From Streptomyces colonosanans (lineage in GTDB: Bacteria > Actinomycetota > Actinomycetes > Streptomycetales > Streptomycetaceae): DNA of 64,000 bases. The stretch is from contig NZ_MLYP01000021.1 in assembly GCF_001866645.1 (NCBI RefSeq), positions 17,571-81,570 of the forward strand. The letters run 5' to 3'. The position numbers and the translations under genes were made by a program. Of this stretch, positions 45,651 through 54,215 are shown in pieces. Positions within the stretch are counted from its first letter, which is position 1. The number at the start of each line of letters is the position of its first letter. The notes under the pieces were generated by a model. The model did no database searches. It saw nothing but the letters and a program-made list of their open reading frames with translations, and was not told where the DNA came from.

Positions 45651-45683
45651 CGGCCTGAACACACGTCCCGAAGGATCGGCTCT

Positions 45684-46382
45684 ATGGCGATCAAGGGCGT
45701 GCTCTTCGACTTCTCCGGGACCCTCTTCCGCATCGAGCCGACCACTTCGTGGCTGCGCGCGGTACTGGCGGAGGCCGGCATCACCCTGCCCGAGCCGGAG
45801 TTGACGCATACGGCCGAGCGATTGGAGTCGGCGGGCGCGCTGGCCGGCGGCGCCCTCCCCGCGGAGCCGCTACCGGAGGACCTTGCCGCACTGTGGGCGG
45901 TCCGGGACCGCAGCGCCGAGGCGCATCGGGCCGCGTACACCGGCCTCTCGCGTCAGGTGCCGCTGCCGGACCCGCGGCTCCACGACGCGCTGTACGACCG
46001 CCATAGGACGCCCGCCGCCTGGCGGCCCTACCCCGACACCCTCGAGGTGCTCGGCACGTTGCGCAAGCGCGGGCTGGCCGTCGGCGTGGTCAGCAACATC
46101 GGCTGGGACCTGCGGCCGGTCTTCCGTGAGCACGGCATCGACCCGTACGTGGACGCGTACCTTCTGTCGTACGAACACGGCATCCAGAAGCCCGACACGC
46201 GGCTGTTCGCTCTCGCCTGCGACGCGCTCGGCGTCGCCCCGCAGGACACGCTGATGGTCGGCGACGACCGCCGCGCGGACGGCGGGGCGGCAGACCTCGG
46301 CTGTGCGGTGCACTTCGTCGACCACCGCCCGGTGCCCGAACGCCCGGACGGGCTCCGCCCCGTGCTGGAGCTGATCGACTGA
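45684..46382 (+). CDS. HAD-superfamily hydrolase
   Basis: A 232-aa HAD-like hydrolase. Motif I is VLFDFSGTL (about residues 6-14; DFSGT in place of DxDGT), motif II is VVSNIG, motif III is HGIQKPD and motif IV GDDRRADGGAA. In motif I the second Asp is Ser, so phosphatase chemistry may be altered or the enzyme may be a dehalogenase-type member. It is monocistronic, with AAGGA upstream. Confidence 0.82.
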   Translation: MAIKGVLFDFSGTLFRIEPTTSWLRAVLAEAGITLPEPELTHTAERLESAGALAGGALPAEPLPEDLAALWAVRDRSAEAHRAAYTGLSRQVPLPDPRLHDALYDRHRTPAAWRPYPDTLEVLGTLRKRGLAVGVVSNIGWDLRPVFREHGIDPYVDAYLLSYEHGIQKPDTRLFALACDALGVAPQDTLMVGDDRRADGGAADLGCAVHFVDHRPVPERPDGLRPVLELID

Positions 46383-46603
46383 GCCGTCCGTCCGGTGCGC
46401 GGGCCGTACAGAGCCGCGCGCGACGTCGTGGCCGCTGCGCGCCGGAAAGAGTCCTGAAAGCAGGCCTTCCGCGGCTGATCTGACGCGAAACCGTCCGCCG
46501 GCAGTGGCACCGGCGACCGCTCTGGGCCATCCCCCGCGTGACCCAGAGCAGCCGCCGCCCGGAACCGAACCACCAAGGCCGGACCCGGACGCGCTGAGTA
46601 TAG

Positions 46604-46622
46604 TTGGCTGGTAGCCAGTCAA
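46604..46622. promoter_or_regulatory. Autoregulatory operator of the second TetR gene
   Basis: TTGGCTGG and CCAGTCAA arms around TAG (one mismatch), ending 14 bp before the TetR start codon, so it would be bound at the promoter or leader. Confidence 0.6.
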
Positions 46623-46636
46623 CGCAGGAGTCCAGG

Positions 46637-47311
46637 ATGTCCCCGCGCAGCGCCTCGGTCAATGAAGAACTGCGGAGGCGTTCCCGCGAGCGACTCCTTC
46701 AGGCCGCCGTCGAACTGGTCAGCGAGCGCGGCTACGCGGCGACCACGCTCGGCGACATCGCAGACCGCGCCGGTTCCGCCCGGGGGCTGGTGTCGTACTA
46801 CTTCCCCGGCAAACGGCAGCTTCTGCAGTCGGCCGTGCACCGGCTGATGCACCGCACCCTGGAAGAGGCCCTGGAGCGCGAGCCGCGCACCGAGGACGGC
46901 CGGGAGCGGATGGCGCGCGCCATCGACGCGGTCCTGGGCCTCACCGTCCACCACCCCGTGCTCATGCGCCATCACATGGCGGGCATCCTGCAGGCCGAGG
47001 GATTCGTGCAGTGCCCCGAGCAGCAGCGACTGGCGGAGTTGCTGCGGGACACGGTCACCCGGCACGGGTCGACGGATCCAGGCGCCGACTACCCGACACT
47101 GCGGGCCCTGCTGATGGGCGCGGTCTACGCGGCGCTGGTGCCGGGCGCTCCGATGCCACTGCCCGTACTGCGGGCGGAGTTGTTCAGACGGTACGGCCTC
47201 GACCGGGATATGGGTGCCCCGCCGGACCCCCAGACGGCGTGCACCACGGATCTGTCACGGTTCTTCGCGACGGAGGCCCGCGGCCCTCGGGAGAACGGTC
47301 AGCCGAAGTAG
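46637..47311 (+). CDS. TetR-family transcriptional regulator
   Basis: A 224-aa TetR regulator. The HTH is AAVELVSERGYAATTLGDIADRAGSARGLVSYYFPGKRQLL (about residues 19-59). The ligand-binding half contains HHPVLMRHHMAGILQAEG. The C-terminal tail (TCTTDLSRF) is not conserved. ATG 46637 is chosen; ATG 46604 would place the HTH too deep and overlaps the operator. No structural gene is divergent from it, so targets are unknown. Confidence 0.88.
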   Translation: MSPRSASVNEELRRRSRERLLQAAVELVSERGYAATTLGDIADRAGSARGLVSYYFPGKRQLLQSAVHRLMHRTLEEALEREPRTEDGRERMARAIDAVLGLTVHHPVLMRHHMAGILQAEGFVQCPEQQRLAELLRDTVTRHGSTDPGADYPTLRALLMGAVYAALVPGAPMPLPVLRAELFRRYGLDRDMGAPPDPQTACTTDLSRFFATEARGPRENGQPK

Positions 47312-47411
47312 TCGGCTGCGCCCGGACGTTCTGCTCGCGGCAATGGCGCAATGTGCGACACGCCCTGACGGGTCGACCCGTCCGTCCGGGGCCGGAGCCC
47401 GGCGCGCCGGC

Positions 47412-47930
47412 TCAGCGTCGTACGTGACGTGGCGCCAGGAGGCCGGCGTCGCGGGCGCTGCCGATCAGCTTCAGCGACCGACGGCGGCTGTACCCCGTCG
47501 CGCACATCACCGCGAGCACCGGGTCGGCCCCCCTCTCCTGGGCGGCGCGGTATTCCTCCGCAACCAGGCGCCACTCCTCGATGCCGCGCGGCATGTCGGG
47601 GCGGGCCGGAGGCTCCGACTCCCCGGCGGACTCACGGGACGGCCCGGAGCGGAAGCCACAGGCCTCGAGCAACGGTTCCTCGATCCGGTCGGCGAGCGCC
47701 GCCAGGTCATCGAGCGACAGGGGCGGCTCGGCCCGTACCTCCTCGATCGCCACACATCCGCCGGCCGCCACGGCCAGCACATCGACGAGCGCCCCGTTGG
47801 GAAGATCCAGCCGCACGGTGAACCACGACGTGGTGCTCTCGCGCTCCTGCACTTCCCATGCAGGCCACACAGACACGACCCCGTCCGATCGAAAGTGATC
47901 AGAAGGATTCTGAAAGGATGCTTCCAGCAC
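47412..47930 (-). CDS. DUF6214 protein
   Basis: A 172-aa cytoplasmic protein of the streptomycete family DUF6214, by its VWPAWEVQE opening and TTSWFTVRLDLPNGALVDVLAVAA strand pattern. The C-terminal 50 residues (YRAAQERGADPVLAVMCATGYSRRRSLKLIGSARDAGLL) look like a helix-turn-helix or a WhiA-like small domain. No function is known. A GTG at 47930 is used; a later GTG at about 47880 would match family starts better. Confidence 0.6.
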   Translation of the reverse strand: MLEASFQNPSDHFRSDGVVSVWPAWEVQERESTTSWFTVRLDLPNGALVDVLAVAAGGCVAIEEVRAEPPLSLDDLAALADRIEEPLLEACGFRSGPSRESAGESEPPARPDMPRGIEEWRLVAEEYRAAQERGADPVLAVMCATGYSRRRSLKLIGSARDAGLLAPRHVRR

Positions 47931-48095
47931 ATACGCAACGTAAGTGAGTGATCACACGCGTGAGGGAGAGCCACGCACGGGCGGGGGGCATCGCACCCCG
48001 TCGGCCCAGCGCCACGCCCACCGCTACTCCCCTCACGCAGCGCGCGGTGCCATGCTGGAGCCACCAGCGACCTCCTCTGCGAGGGAGTTCCGCCC

Positions 48096-49439
48096 GTGCT
48101 GCATGTCGCCGTCGTCGGTTCCGGGCCCAGCGGGGTCTACACCGCACAGAACCTTGTCCAGCAGGATCCGCAGGTGCGCGTCGACGTCCTCGACCGGCTG
48201 CCGTGCCCGTACGGGCTGGTCCGGTACGGCGTGGCGCCCGACCATGAGAAGATCAAGTCACTGCAGAACAATCTGCGCACAGTCCTCGAGCACGAGCGGA
48301 TCCGCTTCCTCGGCGGGGTCCACGTGGGAGCGGGCGGGGTGCCGCCCGCCCTGCTGCGCGAGCTGTACCACGCGGTGGTCTACTGCGTGGGCGCCGCCAC
48401 CGACCGGCACCTCGGCATCCCCGGCGAGGAACTGCCCGGCAGCTGGTCTGCGACCGAGTTCGTGTCCTGGTACAGCGCGCACCCGGACTCCGTCGCCGAC
48501 GGTTTCCTTCTCGCAGCGCGGGCGGCTGTGGTGATCGGCGTGGGGAACGTCGCGGTGGACGTGGCCCGCATGCTGGCCCGCGGAGTGACGGAGCTGCGTC
48601 CCACCGACATGCCGCAGGAACCGCTCGCCGCTCTGGCGGACAGCAAGGTCACCGAGATCCATATGGTGGGCCGGCGCGGCCCTTCCCAGGCCCGCTTCAC
48701 CACCAAGGAGTTGCGTGAGCTGGGCGCTCTGCCGGACACCGATGTGGTCGTGGACGATGAGGAGCTGGCACTCGATCCCGAGTACGTCGATCCGTCCGGG
48801 CTTCCGGCGACCCAGCGCCGCAACGTCGAGGTGCTGCGCGGCTGGGCCGCGACACCGCCCCGGGGTGCCGCACGCCGGATCCGGCTGCGCTTCTTCCTGC
48901 GACCGGTCGAACTGCTCGCCGGCAAAGGCCGCGTGGGCGCGGTGCGCTTCGAGCGGACGGTGCCCGACGGGCAAGGAGGCGTGAGGGGCAGTGGGCGGTA
49001 CGAGGACATCGAGGCCCAACTCGTGCTGCGCTCGGTCGGCTACCGCGGAGTGCCGCTGGAGGGGCTCCCGTTCGATCCGGGGACCGGTACGGTGCCGCAC
49101 CGGGCGGGACGGGTGCTGCGGGACGGTGCGGTCTCGCCGGGTGAGTACGTGGCAGGGTGGATCAAGCGGGGCCCGACAGGAGTGATCGGCACCAACCGGC
49201 CGTGCGCGAAGGAGACGGTGACCGCGCTACTGGAGGATGCGCCCGGCCTCGTACGGCGTGCGGTACCCGACGACGCGCTCACAGCCCTGCGTACCGACGG
49301 TCCCGCACCCGTCGAATGGGCGGGATGGCTGGCGATCGAGCGGGCGGAAGCGGAGCTGGGGGCGTCGCTGGGGCGGCGCGTGGTGAAGCTGCCTGACTGG
49401 CAGTCCCTCATGGCCGCCGCGCACATGAGCACCCGGTAA
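48096..49439 (+). CDS. FprA-type ferredoxin-NADP+ reductase
   Basis: A 447-aa adrenodoxin-reductase-like flavoprotein passing electrons from NADPH to ferredoxin for P450s and other enzymes. FAD motif VAVVGSGPSGVYTAQNL is at about residues 4-20, the CPYGLVRYGVAPDHEKIKSL hinge at 37-56, and the NADP motif VVIGVGNVAVDVARMLAR near 143. WIKRGPTGVIGTNRPCAKETV is the conserved C-terminal block. GTG 48096 has GAGGGAG upstream. The N-terminal ferredoxin domain of some relatives is absent. Confidence 0.92.
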   Translation: MLHVAVVGSGPSGVYTAQNLVQQDPQVRVDVLDRLPCPYGLVRYGVAPDHEKIKSLQNNLRTVLEHERIRFLGGVHVGAGGVPPALLRELYHAVVYCVGAATDRHLGIPGEELPGSWSATEFVSWYSAHPDSVADGFLLAARAAVVIGVGNVAVDVARMLARGVTELRPTDMPQEPLAALADSKVTEIHMVGRRGPSQARFTTKELRELGALPDTDVVVDDEELALDPEYVDPSGLPATQRRNVEVLRGWAATPPRGAARRIRLRFFLRPVELLAGKGRVGAVRFERTVPDGQGGVRGSGRYEDIEAQLVLRSVGYRGVPLEGLPFDPGTGTVPHRAGRVLRDGAVSPGEYVAGWIKRGPTGVIGTNRPCAKETVTALLEDAPGLVRRAVPDDALTALRTDGPAPVEWAGWLAIERAEAELGASLGRRVVKLPDWQSLMAAAHMSTR

Positions 49440-49503
49440 GGCACGCGGGAGAAATGCGCGGACAGCCGGACAGCCGGACGGCCCGTTGCCAGGTCGTGCC
49501 AGA

Positions 49504-49538
49504 GCCTCCGCGGCTCGTCGGCTCCTCGCCGCGGAGGC
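49504..49538. terminator. Bidirectional terminator between fprA-like and arsR-like genes
   Basis: Perfect 11-bp arms GCCTCCGCGGC / GCCGCGGAGGC with a 13-nt loop, 5 bp after the ArsR-type stop on the other strand and 65 bp after the reductase stop. Confidence 0.75.
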
Positions 49539-49542
49539 CGGT

Positions 49543-49893
49543 TCAGGCGCCCCCGAGGCGGCCGGCCTGACGCGCGGCGGCACCGAGGAGGGTGCCGAGA
49601 AGCCCCGGAAAGAGGTCGTCCAGGTCGTCCCTGCGCAGGCCGTTCATCTTGGCCGTGCCCCGGTAGACCTGCCGGATCACCCCGCTCTCGCGGAGCACCC
49701 GGAAGTGGTGCGTGGTCGTGGACTTCGTGACGGGCAGGTCGAAGTGCGAACAGGTGAGTTCGCCGCCGTCGGTGGCGAGCTCTCGCACGATCTGCAGCCG
49801 CATGGGGTCGGACAGCGCGTGCAGCACGGCCTCCAGACGGATCTCCTCGCGCGCCGGATGCGGAAGGTCACGGCTGGAGGTGACGGTGGTCAC
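49543..49893 (-). CDS. ArsR-family winged-helix regulator
   Basis: A 116-aa ArsR-type repressor (GTG start). The winged helix is EAVLHALSDPMRLQIVRELATDGGELTCSHFDLPVTKSTTTHHFRVLRESGVIRQ (about residues 23-75) and the wing RGTAKMNGLRRDDL. Only one Cys (TCSHF) is present and no metal site like ELCVCDL is seen, so it may sense a reactive or organic compound. It is divergent from the old-yellow-enzyme gene with two matching operators between them. Confidence 0.9.
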   Translation of the reverse strand: MTTVTSSRDLPHPAREEIRLEAVLHALSDPMRLQIVRELATDGGELTCSHFDLPVTKSTTTHHFRVLRESGVIRQVYRGTAKMNGLRRDDLDDLFPGLLGTLLGAAARQAGRLGGA

Positions 49894-49965
49894 GACGGCT
49901 CCACTTCGTCCAGGAGTTCACCAGGAGGCGGCCGCTATACCGCCAACTTGCTGTCCACCTCATTG

Positions 49966-50016
49966 TACGAGACTCATCATAGTTTGACACTTCCCGTACT
50001 ACGAGGTTTATCGTAG
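49966..50016. promoter_or_regulatory. Twin operators between arsR-like and OYE genes
   Basis: CTACGA-N6-TCGTAG at 49999-50016 is perfect, and TACGA-N6-TCATA at 49966-49981 is a close copy with the same spacing. Centres are about 34 bp apart. They cover the divergent promoters and are the expected ArsR binding sites. Confidence 0.78.
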
Positions 50017-50053
50017 GAGCAGTCCACCGGCCCCGTACCGAATGGAGTCCGCC

Positions 50054-51133
50054 GTGAGCGTGCTCTTCGAGCCCCACACCCTGCGCGATGTGACCATCCC
50101 GAACCGGATCTGGATGCCCCCGATGTGCCAGTACTCGGCGGCACCGGAGGGTCCCGCGATGGGCGTCCCGCACGACTGGCACTTCGCGCACTACGCGGCG
50201 CGGGCGGCCGGAGGCACGGGGCTGATCATCGTCGAGGCGACCGCGGTCTCACCCGAGGGCCGTATCTCGCCGTACGACCTGGGCCTGTGGAACGACGCGC
50301 AGACGGAGGCGTTCCGCCGCATCACGCGCTTCCTGGCCGAGCAGGGCACGGTGCCGGCGATCCAGCTCGCACACGGCGGCCGCAAGGCCTCGACCGACCG
50401 CCCCTGGAAGGGAGGCGCGCCGGTCGGCCCCGACGCACACGGCTGGCATCCCGTCGCCCCGAGCGCACTGCCCTTCGACACGCGCCACCCGGTACCGGCC
50501 GAGCTGACCGTGGACGAGATCCAGGAGATCGCGGGCCGGTTCGCGGACGCGGCACGCCGCGCCCTGGCCGCCGGCTTCGAGGTCGTGGAGATCCACGGTG
50601 CCCACGGCTACCTGATCCACGAGTTCCTCTCGCCGCACTCGAACCACCGCACGGACGCCTACGGCGGCAGCTACGAGAACCGCACCCGCTTCCCGCTGGA
50701 GGTCGTCGATGCCGTACGGGAGGTGTGGCCGGACGACAAGCCGCTGTTCTTCCGCGTCTCCGCCACCGACTGGCTGGACGAAAACGGCTGGACCGCCGAC
50801 GACACGGTGCGCTTCGCGGCCGAGCTGCAGGCGCACGGCGTGGACCTCCTCGACGTCTCGACGGGCGGCAACGCCTCGGGGGTGCACATCCCGACCGGCC
50901 CCGGCTACCAGGTTCCCTTCGCCGCCCGCGTAAAGGCGGAGACCTCTCTTCCGGTCGCCGCCGTCGGGCTGATCACCAGCGCCGAGCAGGCAGAGAAGAT
51001 TCTGGCCAACGGCGAGGCGGACGCGGTGCTGCTGGGCCGCGAGCTGCTCCGCAACCCGTCCTTCGCCCGCCTCGCGGCCCGCGACCTGAGCGGCGAGGTA
51101 CACATACCGAAGCAGTACCACCGCTCGGTCTGA
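50054..51133 (+). CDS. YqjM-type old yellow enzyme (NADH:flavin oxidoreductase)
   Basis: A 359-aa FMN-binding TIM-barrel ene-reductase that reduces alpha,beta-unsaturated carbonyls, quinones and similar electrophiles with NAD(P)H. RIWMPPMCQYSA (about residues 17-28) carries the Cys typical of YqjM-like enzymes. HGAHGYLIHEFLSPHSNHRTDAYGG and the LLGRELLRNPSFA FMN-phosphate loop follow. GTG 50054 is preferred because GGAG sits 6 nt before it. Expected to be induced by the electrophile that releases the ArsR protein. Confidence 0.9.
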   Translation: MSVLFEPHTLRDVTIPNRIWMPPMCQYSAAPEGPAMGVPHDWHFAHYAARAAGGTGLIIVEATAVSPEGRISPYDLGLWNDAQTEAFRRITRFLAEQGTVPAIQLAHGGRKASTDRPWKGGAPVGPDAHGWHPVAPSALPFDTRHPVPAELTVDEIQEIAGRFADAARRALAAGFEVVEIHGAHGYLIHEFLSPHSNHRTDAYGGSYENRTRFPLEVVDAVREVWPDDKPLFFRVSATDWLDENGWTADDTVRFAAELQAHGVDLLDVSTGGNASGVHIPTGPGYQVPFAARVKAETSLPVAAVGLITSAEQAEKILANGEADAVLLGRELLRNPSFARLAARDLSGEVHIPKQYHRSV

Positions 51134-51293
51134 CGCCGGCGCGGCACTGGACCGGCCGACCCTGCTGCGCTCGATACGGTCGGCCGGGGCGCGGCCGGAC
51201 CCTCGTCGCGCAGGCGGAGCACACCCGCGGATGGCCGATGTGTCGGACATCGGTGTCATCCTTGAGTGTCATTGACTCCCCCGGGCGAGGTAG

Positions 51294-51614
<321 letters not shown>

Positions 51615-51673
51615 GACCGCGAACGCGGGGCCCGGAACACCCGGCCCCGCGCGGCTGCCGTGCGGCGCCGTGG

Positions 51674-52420
51674 TCACACGAGCGCCTCGATCAGCATGAA
51701 GGCGGCCACCGCCAGCAGCACCACCGCGAAGACCCGCTGCAACAGGCCCCCGGACACGCGGGCGGCGAGTCGTTTGCCGTCCCACGCACCCAGGATCGCC
51801 GCCCCGGCGAAGGGTGCGATGACCGACCAGTCGAGCCCGTCGGCGGTGCCCGTACGCACCACGAGTGCCGCCAGCGAGTTGATCGTGATGACCAGCAGAC
51901 TGGTGCCCACCGCGAGCCGCATCCGCAGCCCGAGGACGCTCACCAGCGCGGGTACGGCGAGGAAACCGCCGCCGACACCAAGGAATCCGGTGACCGCGCC
52001 GAGGCCCGCTCCGGCAGCGGCGGCCGGGACCGCCCGCACCTCGCGCCCGCCGTCGGCCACGGACGCCGGCCTGAGCATGCGCAGCGCGGCCACCATCGCG
52101 ATGACGGCGAAGGCACTGGTCAGTACGGCGTCGGGCACCCGGGCCGCCATCACTCCGGTGAGCATGGCCGGGAGGATGCCCGCTGCGGCGAACAGGCTTC
52201 CCGTCCGCCAGCGGACGTTCTCCTCGCGGGCGTGGGCGGCCAGGGCGGTCACGGACGTCGCGGTCACGATGACCAGGCTCGCCGTGGTGGCGGCGACCGG
52301 GGTGAAGCCGAGTACATGGATCAGGACGGGGACGGCCAGGACGCTTCCGCCGCCGCCGAGCGCGCCGAGTGCCAGTCCGACGACGGCACCGGCGACGAGA
52401 GCGATGATCAGGGTGGTCAC
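51674..52420 (-). CDS. TauE/SafE-family sulfite/sulfur exporter
   Basis: A 248-aa membrane protein with seven or eight hydrophobic helices in two similar halves; each half begins with a glycine-rich loop (GALGGGGSVLAVPVL and GFLGVGGGFLAVPALVS), the TauE/SafE hallmark. It probably exports sulfite or another sulfur anion. GTG 52420 overlaps the stop of the upstream rhodanese-fusion gene (GTGA), so the two are translated together. It is convergent with the csoR-like gene. Confidence 0.85.
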   Translation of the reverse strand: MTTLIIALVAGAVVGLALGALGGGGSVLAVPVLIHVLGFTPVAATTASLVIVTATSVTALAAHAREENVRWRTGSLFAAAGILPAMLTGVMAARVPDAVLTSAFAVIAMVAALRMLRPASVADGGREVRAVPAAAAGAGLGAVTGFLGVGGGFLAVPALVSVLGLRMRLAVGTSLLVITINSLAALVVRTGTADGLDWSVIAPFAGAAILGAWDGKRLAARVSGGLLQRVFAVVLLAVAAFMLIEALV

Positions 52421-53802
52421 GCGGTCGGACCGCCGTCGCCGTGGCTCCCGCACTCGGTGAGACCGGCCTCCTCGGCCGACCGGAACCCGTCGTCGACGGC
52501 GACGACCTCACGGCCTGCGGCGTCGAGCAGAGAAGCGGCGATCGCGGCGCGCATGCCGCCCGCGCAGTGCACCCACACCTCACCCGCGGGGACCTCGTCG
52601 AGCCGCCGGTGCAGGGTGTGGATGGGGATGTGCACCGACCCCTCGACATGACCGTCGGCTCGTTCGGAGTCGCGGCGGACGTCCAGGACCACCACGTCGC
52701 CACTGGCGCGCCGGTCCGCGAGGTCGGCGAAGGTGGCGCGGCGGAAGGAGGCCGGTTCCTCACCCTCCCGTATCCAGGAGGCGGGTCCACCGACGGCCGC
52801 GGCAGCCGGACGGTCGATGCCCACCCGGGTCAGCTCGCGTTGGGCGGCCGCCAGCTGTTCCGGCGACCCGGCGAGCAGGGTGACGGGCTTGCCCCACGGG
52901 ACCAGCCAGGCCAGATAGGTGGCGAACTGCCCGTCGGCGTCGAAGTTGTACGAGCCCGCCAGGTGGCCCTCCGCGAACGCGACACGGCTGCGCAGGTCCA
53001 CCACCCACTCCCCCGCGGCAAGGCGCGCGGCGATGTCCTCGGCGTCGGCGAGCGCGGGCGGGGTCAGGTCGACCGGTGCGGGACCGGCGGCGTTGACCGG
53101 GCCCATGTGCGCGTAGTAGGCGGGTATGTCCTCCAGCCCGGCCAGCAGGTCCGCGACGAAGGTGTCGACGTCCCGTACGAGGGCGTCGTTGACCTCCTTC
53201 TCCCTGCCGATGGTGGTGGCCGTTCCGGCGGCCTGGGCCGAGGAGCAGAAGCTGCCAAAGCCGTGCGTGGGCAGGACCGTGGTGTCATCGGCGAGTTCGG
53301 CGGCCAGTCGGTGGACGGAGGCGTGCTGGGCGCGGGCGAGCTGCTTGGTCAGCCGGGGCTCGACCAGGTCGGGGCGGCCGACCGTGCCGATGAGCAGGGA
53401 ACCGCCGGTGAACACCGCCACGGCCATGCCGGAGTCCTCCAGGATGTAGGAGGTGTGGTGCGGCGTGTGTCCGGGGGTGGCCAGGGCTCGCAGCGTCAGA
53501 CCGGCGTCGATCTCCACCGTGTCGCCGTCGTGCACGGCGGTACGCTCGAACGAGACGTGCGCGGCGGCCGGGACCAGGTAGACGGCGCCGCTGATACGAG
53601 CCAGCTCCAGTCCGCCGGAGACGTAGTCGTTGTGCAGATGCGTCTCGACGACGTGCGAGATCCGCACACCGCGACGCGCTGCCGCGGCGAGGACCTGGTC
53701 GATGTCCCTGGGTGGATCGACGGCCACGGCCGTGCGCGCACCGCCCGCCAGATAGCTGCGGTTCCCAAGCCCCGACAGCTCAATGGTGTCGACGAAGAAC
53801 AC
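52417..53802 (-). CDS. CstB-like persulfide dioxygenase: MBL fold plus two rhodanese domains
   Basis: A 461-aa fusion. Residues 1-235 are an ETHE1-type metallo-beta-lactamase fold with THLHNDY (His55, His57, Asp59), GHTPHH (111-116) and THGFGSFC (His180), an iron site for oxidising persulfides to sulfite. Residues about 255-345 are a rhodanese domain whose active loop reads TLLAGSPEQ with no Cys, so it is inactive. Residues 355-450 are a second rhodanese with Cys413 in VHCAGGMRA. The protein matches CstB architecture. Sulfite so formed could leave by the TauE gene product directly downstream. Confidence 0.88.
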   Translation of the reverse strand: MFFVDTIELSGLGNRSYLAGGARTAVAVDPPRDIDQVLAAAARRGVRISHVVETHLHNDYVSGGLELARISGAVYLVPAAAHVSFERTAVHDGDTVEIDAGLTLRALATPGHTPHHTSYILEDSGMAVAVFTGGSLLIGTVGRPDLVEPRLTKQLARAQHASVHRLAAELADDTTVLPTHGFGSFCSSAQAAGTATTIGREKEVNDALVRDVDTFVADLLAGLEDIPAYYAHMGPVNAAGPAPVDLTPPALADAEDIAARLAAGEWVVDLRSRVAFAEGHLAGSYNFDADGQFATYLAWLVPWGKPVTLLAGSPEQLAAAQRELTRVGIDRPAAAAVGGPASWIREGEEPASFRRATFADLADRRASGDVVVLDVRRDSERADGHVEGSVHIPIHTLHRRLDEVPAGEVWVHCAGGMRAAIAASLLDAAGREVVAVDDGFRSAEEAGLTECGSHGDGGPTA

Positions 53803-53826
53803 CAGACGCTCCCTTCCTCCGAAGAT

Positions 53827-53874
53827 TACCCCCCGGGGTATATGAGAAGGCTAGCACGCTTACCCCCCGGGGTA
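53827..53874. promoter_or_regulatory. Two identical CstR boxes upstream of the rhodanese-fusion gene
   Basis: TACCCCCCGGGGTA occurs twice, at 53827-53840 and 53861-53874, 34 bp apart, in the region divergent to the rhodanese-fusion gene. The copies are identical to each other and differ from the csoR-like box mainly in the centre. Confidence 0.85.
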
Positions 53875-53953
53875 TTCCGCGCGACTGCGAGCGCCATGTT
53901 GTGCGACGTGGCCGCCAGCGCCCCCTCGCGAGCCGACCGGAAGGAGGAGCACC

Positions 53954-54154
53954 TTGTTCACGGAGATCGACGCAGTCGCGTCCACGGCAGCACGTAGGTC
54001 ACGCCCGCACCGCTGCTGTGCACACGACTCCACGCTAGCCCGCGTTCCGTTCCTCTTCGACCGCATGACCACCCTCTCGGCCCGGGTGCGGTCCGCTCCC
54101 CCCATCTCCCGCGACACGGACCCTGACCTGCGGGGACCAGATGCCGGACGGTGA
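53954..54154 (+). CDS. Possible small cysteine-containing ORF divergent from the sulfur operon
   Basis: A 66-codon frame opening with TTG, preceded by the strong ribosome-binding site AAGGAGGA at 53941-53948. It lies downstream of the two CstR boxes and reads away from them. The product is basic, contains PHRCCAHD, and matches nothing I know. Codon composition is ambiguous, so this could be a leader peptide, a remnant or a chance frame. The perfect Shine-Dalgarno site is the reason for listing it. Confidence 0.3.
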   Translation: MFTEIDAVASTAARRSRPHRCCAHDSTLARVPFLFDRMTTLSARVRSAPPISRDTDPDLRGPDAGR

Positions 54155-54215
54155 CTGTCAGTGCTGGGGTGCACACTGAGCGGTGCTGGAGAAACGGCAT
54201 TTCGGAGGTATCGAC

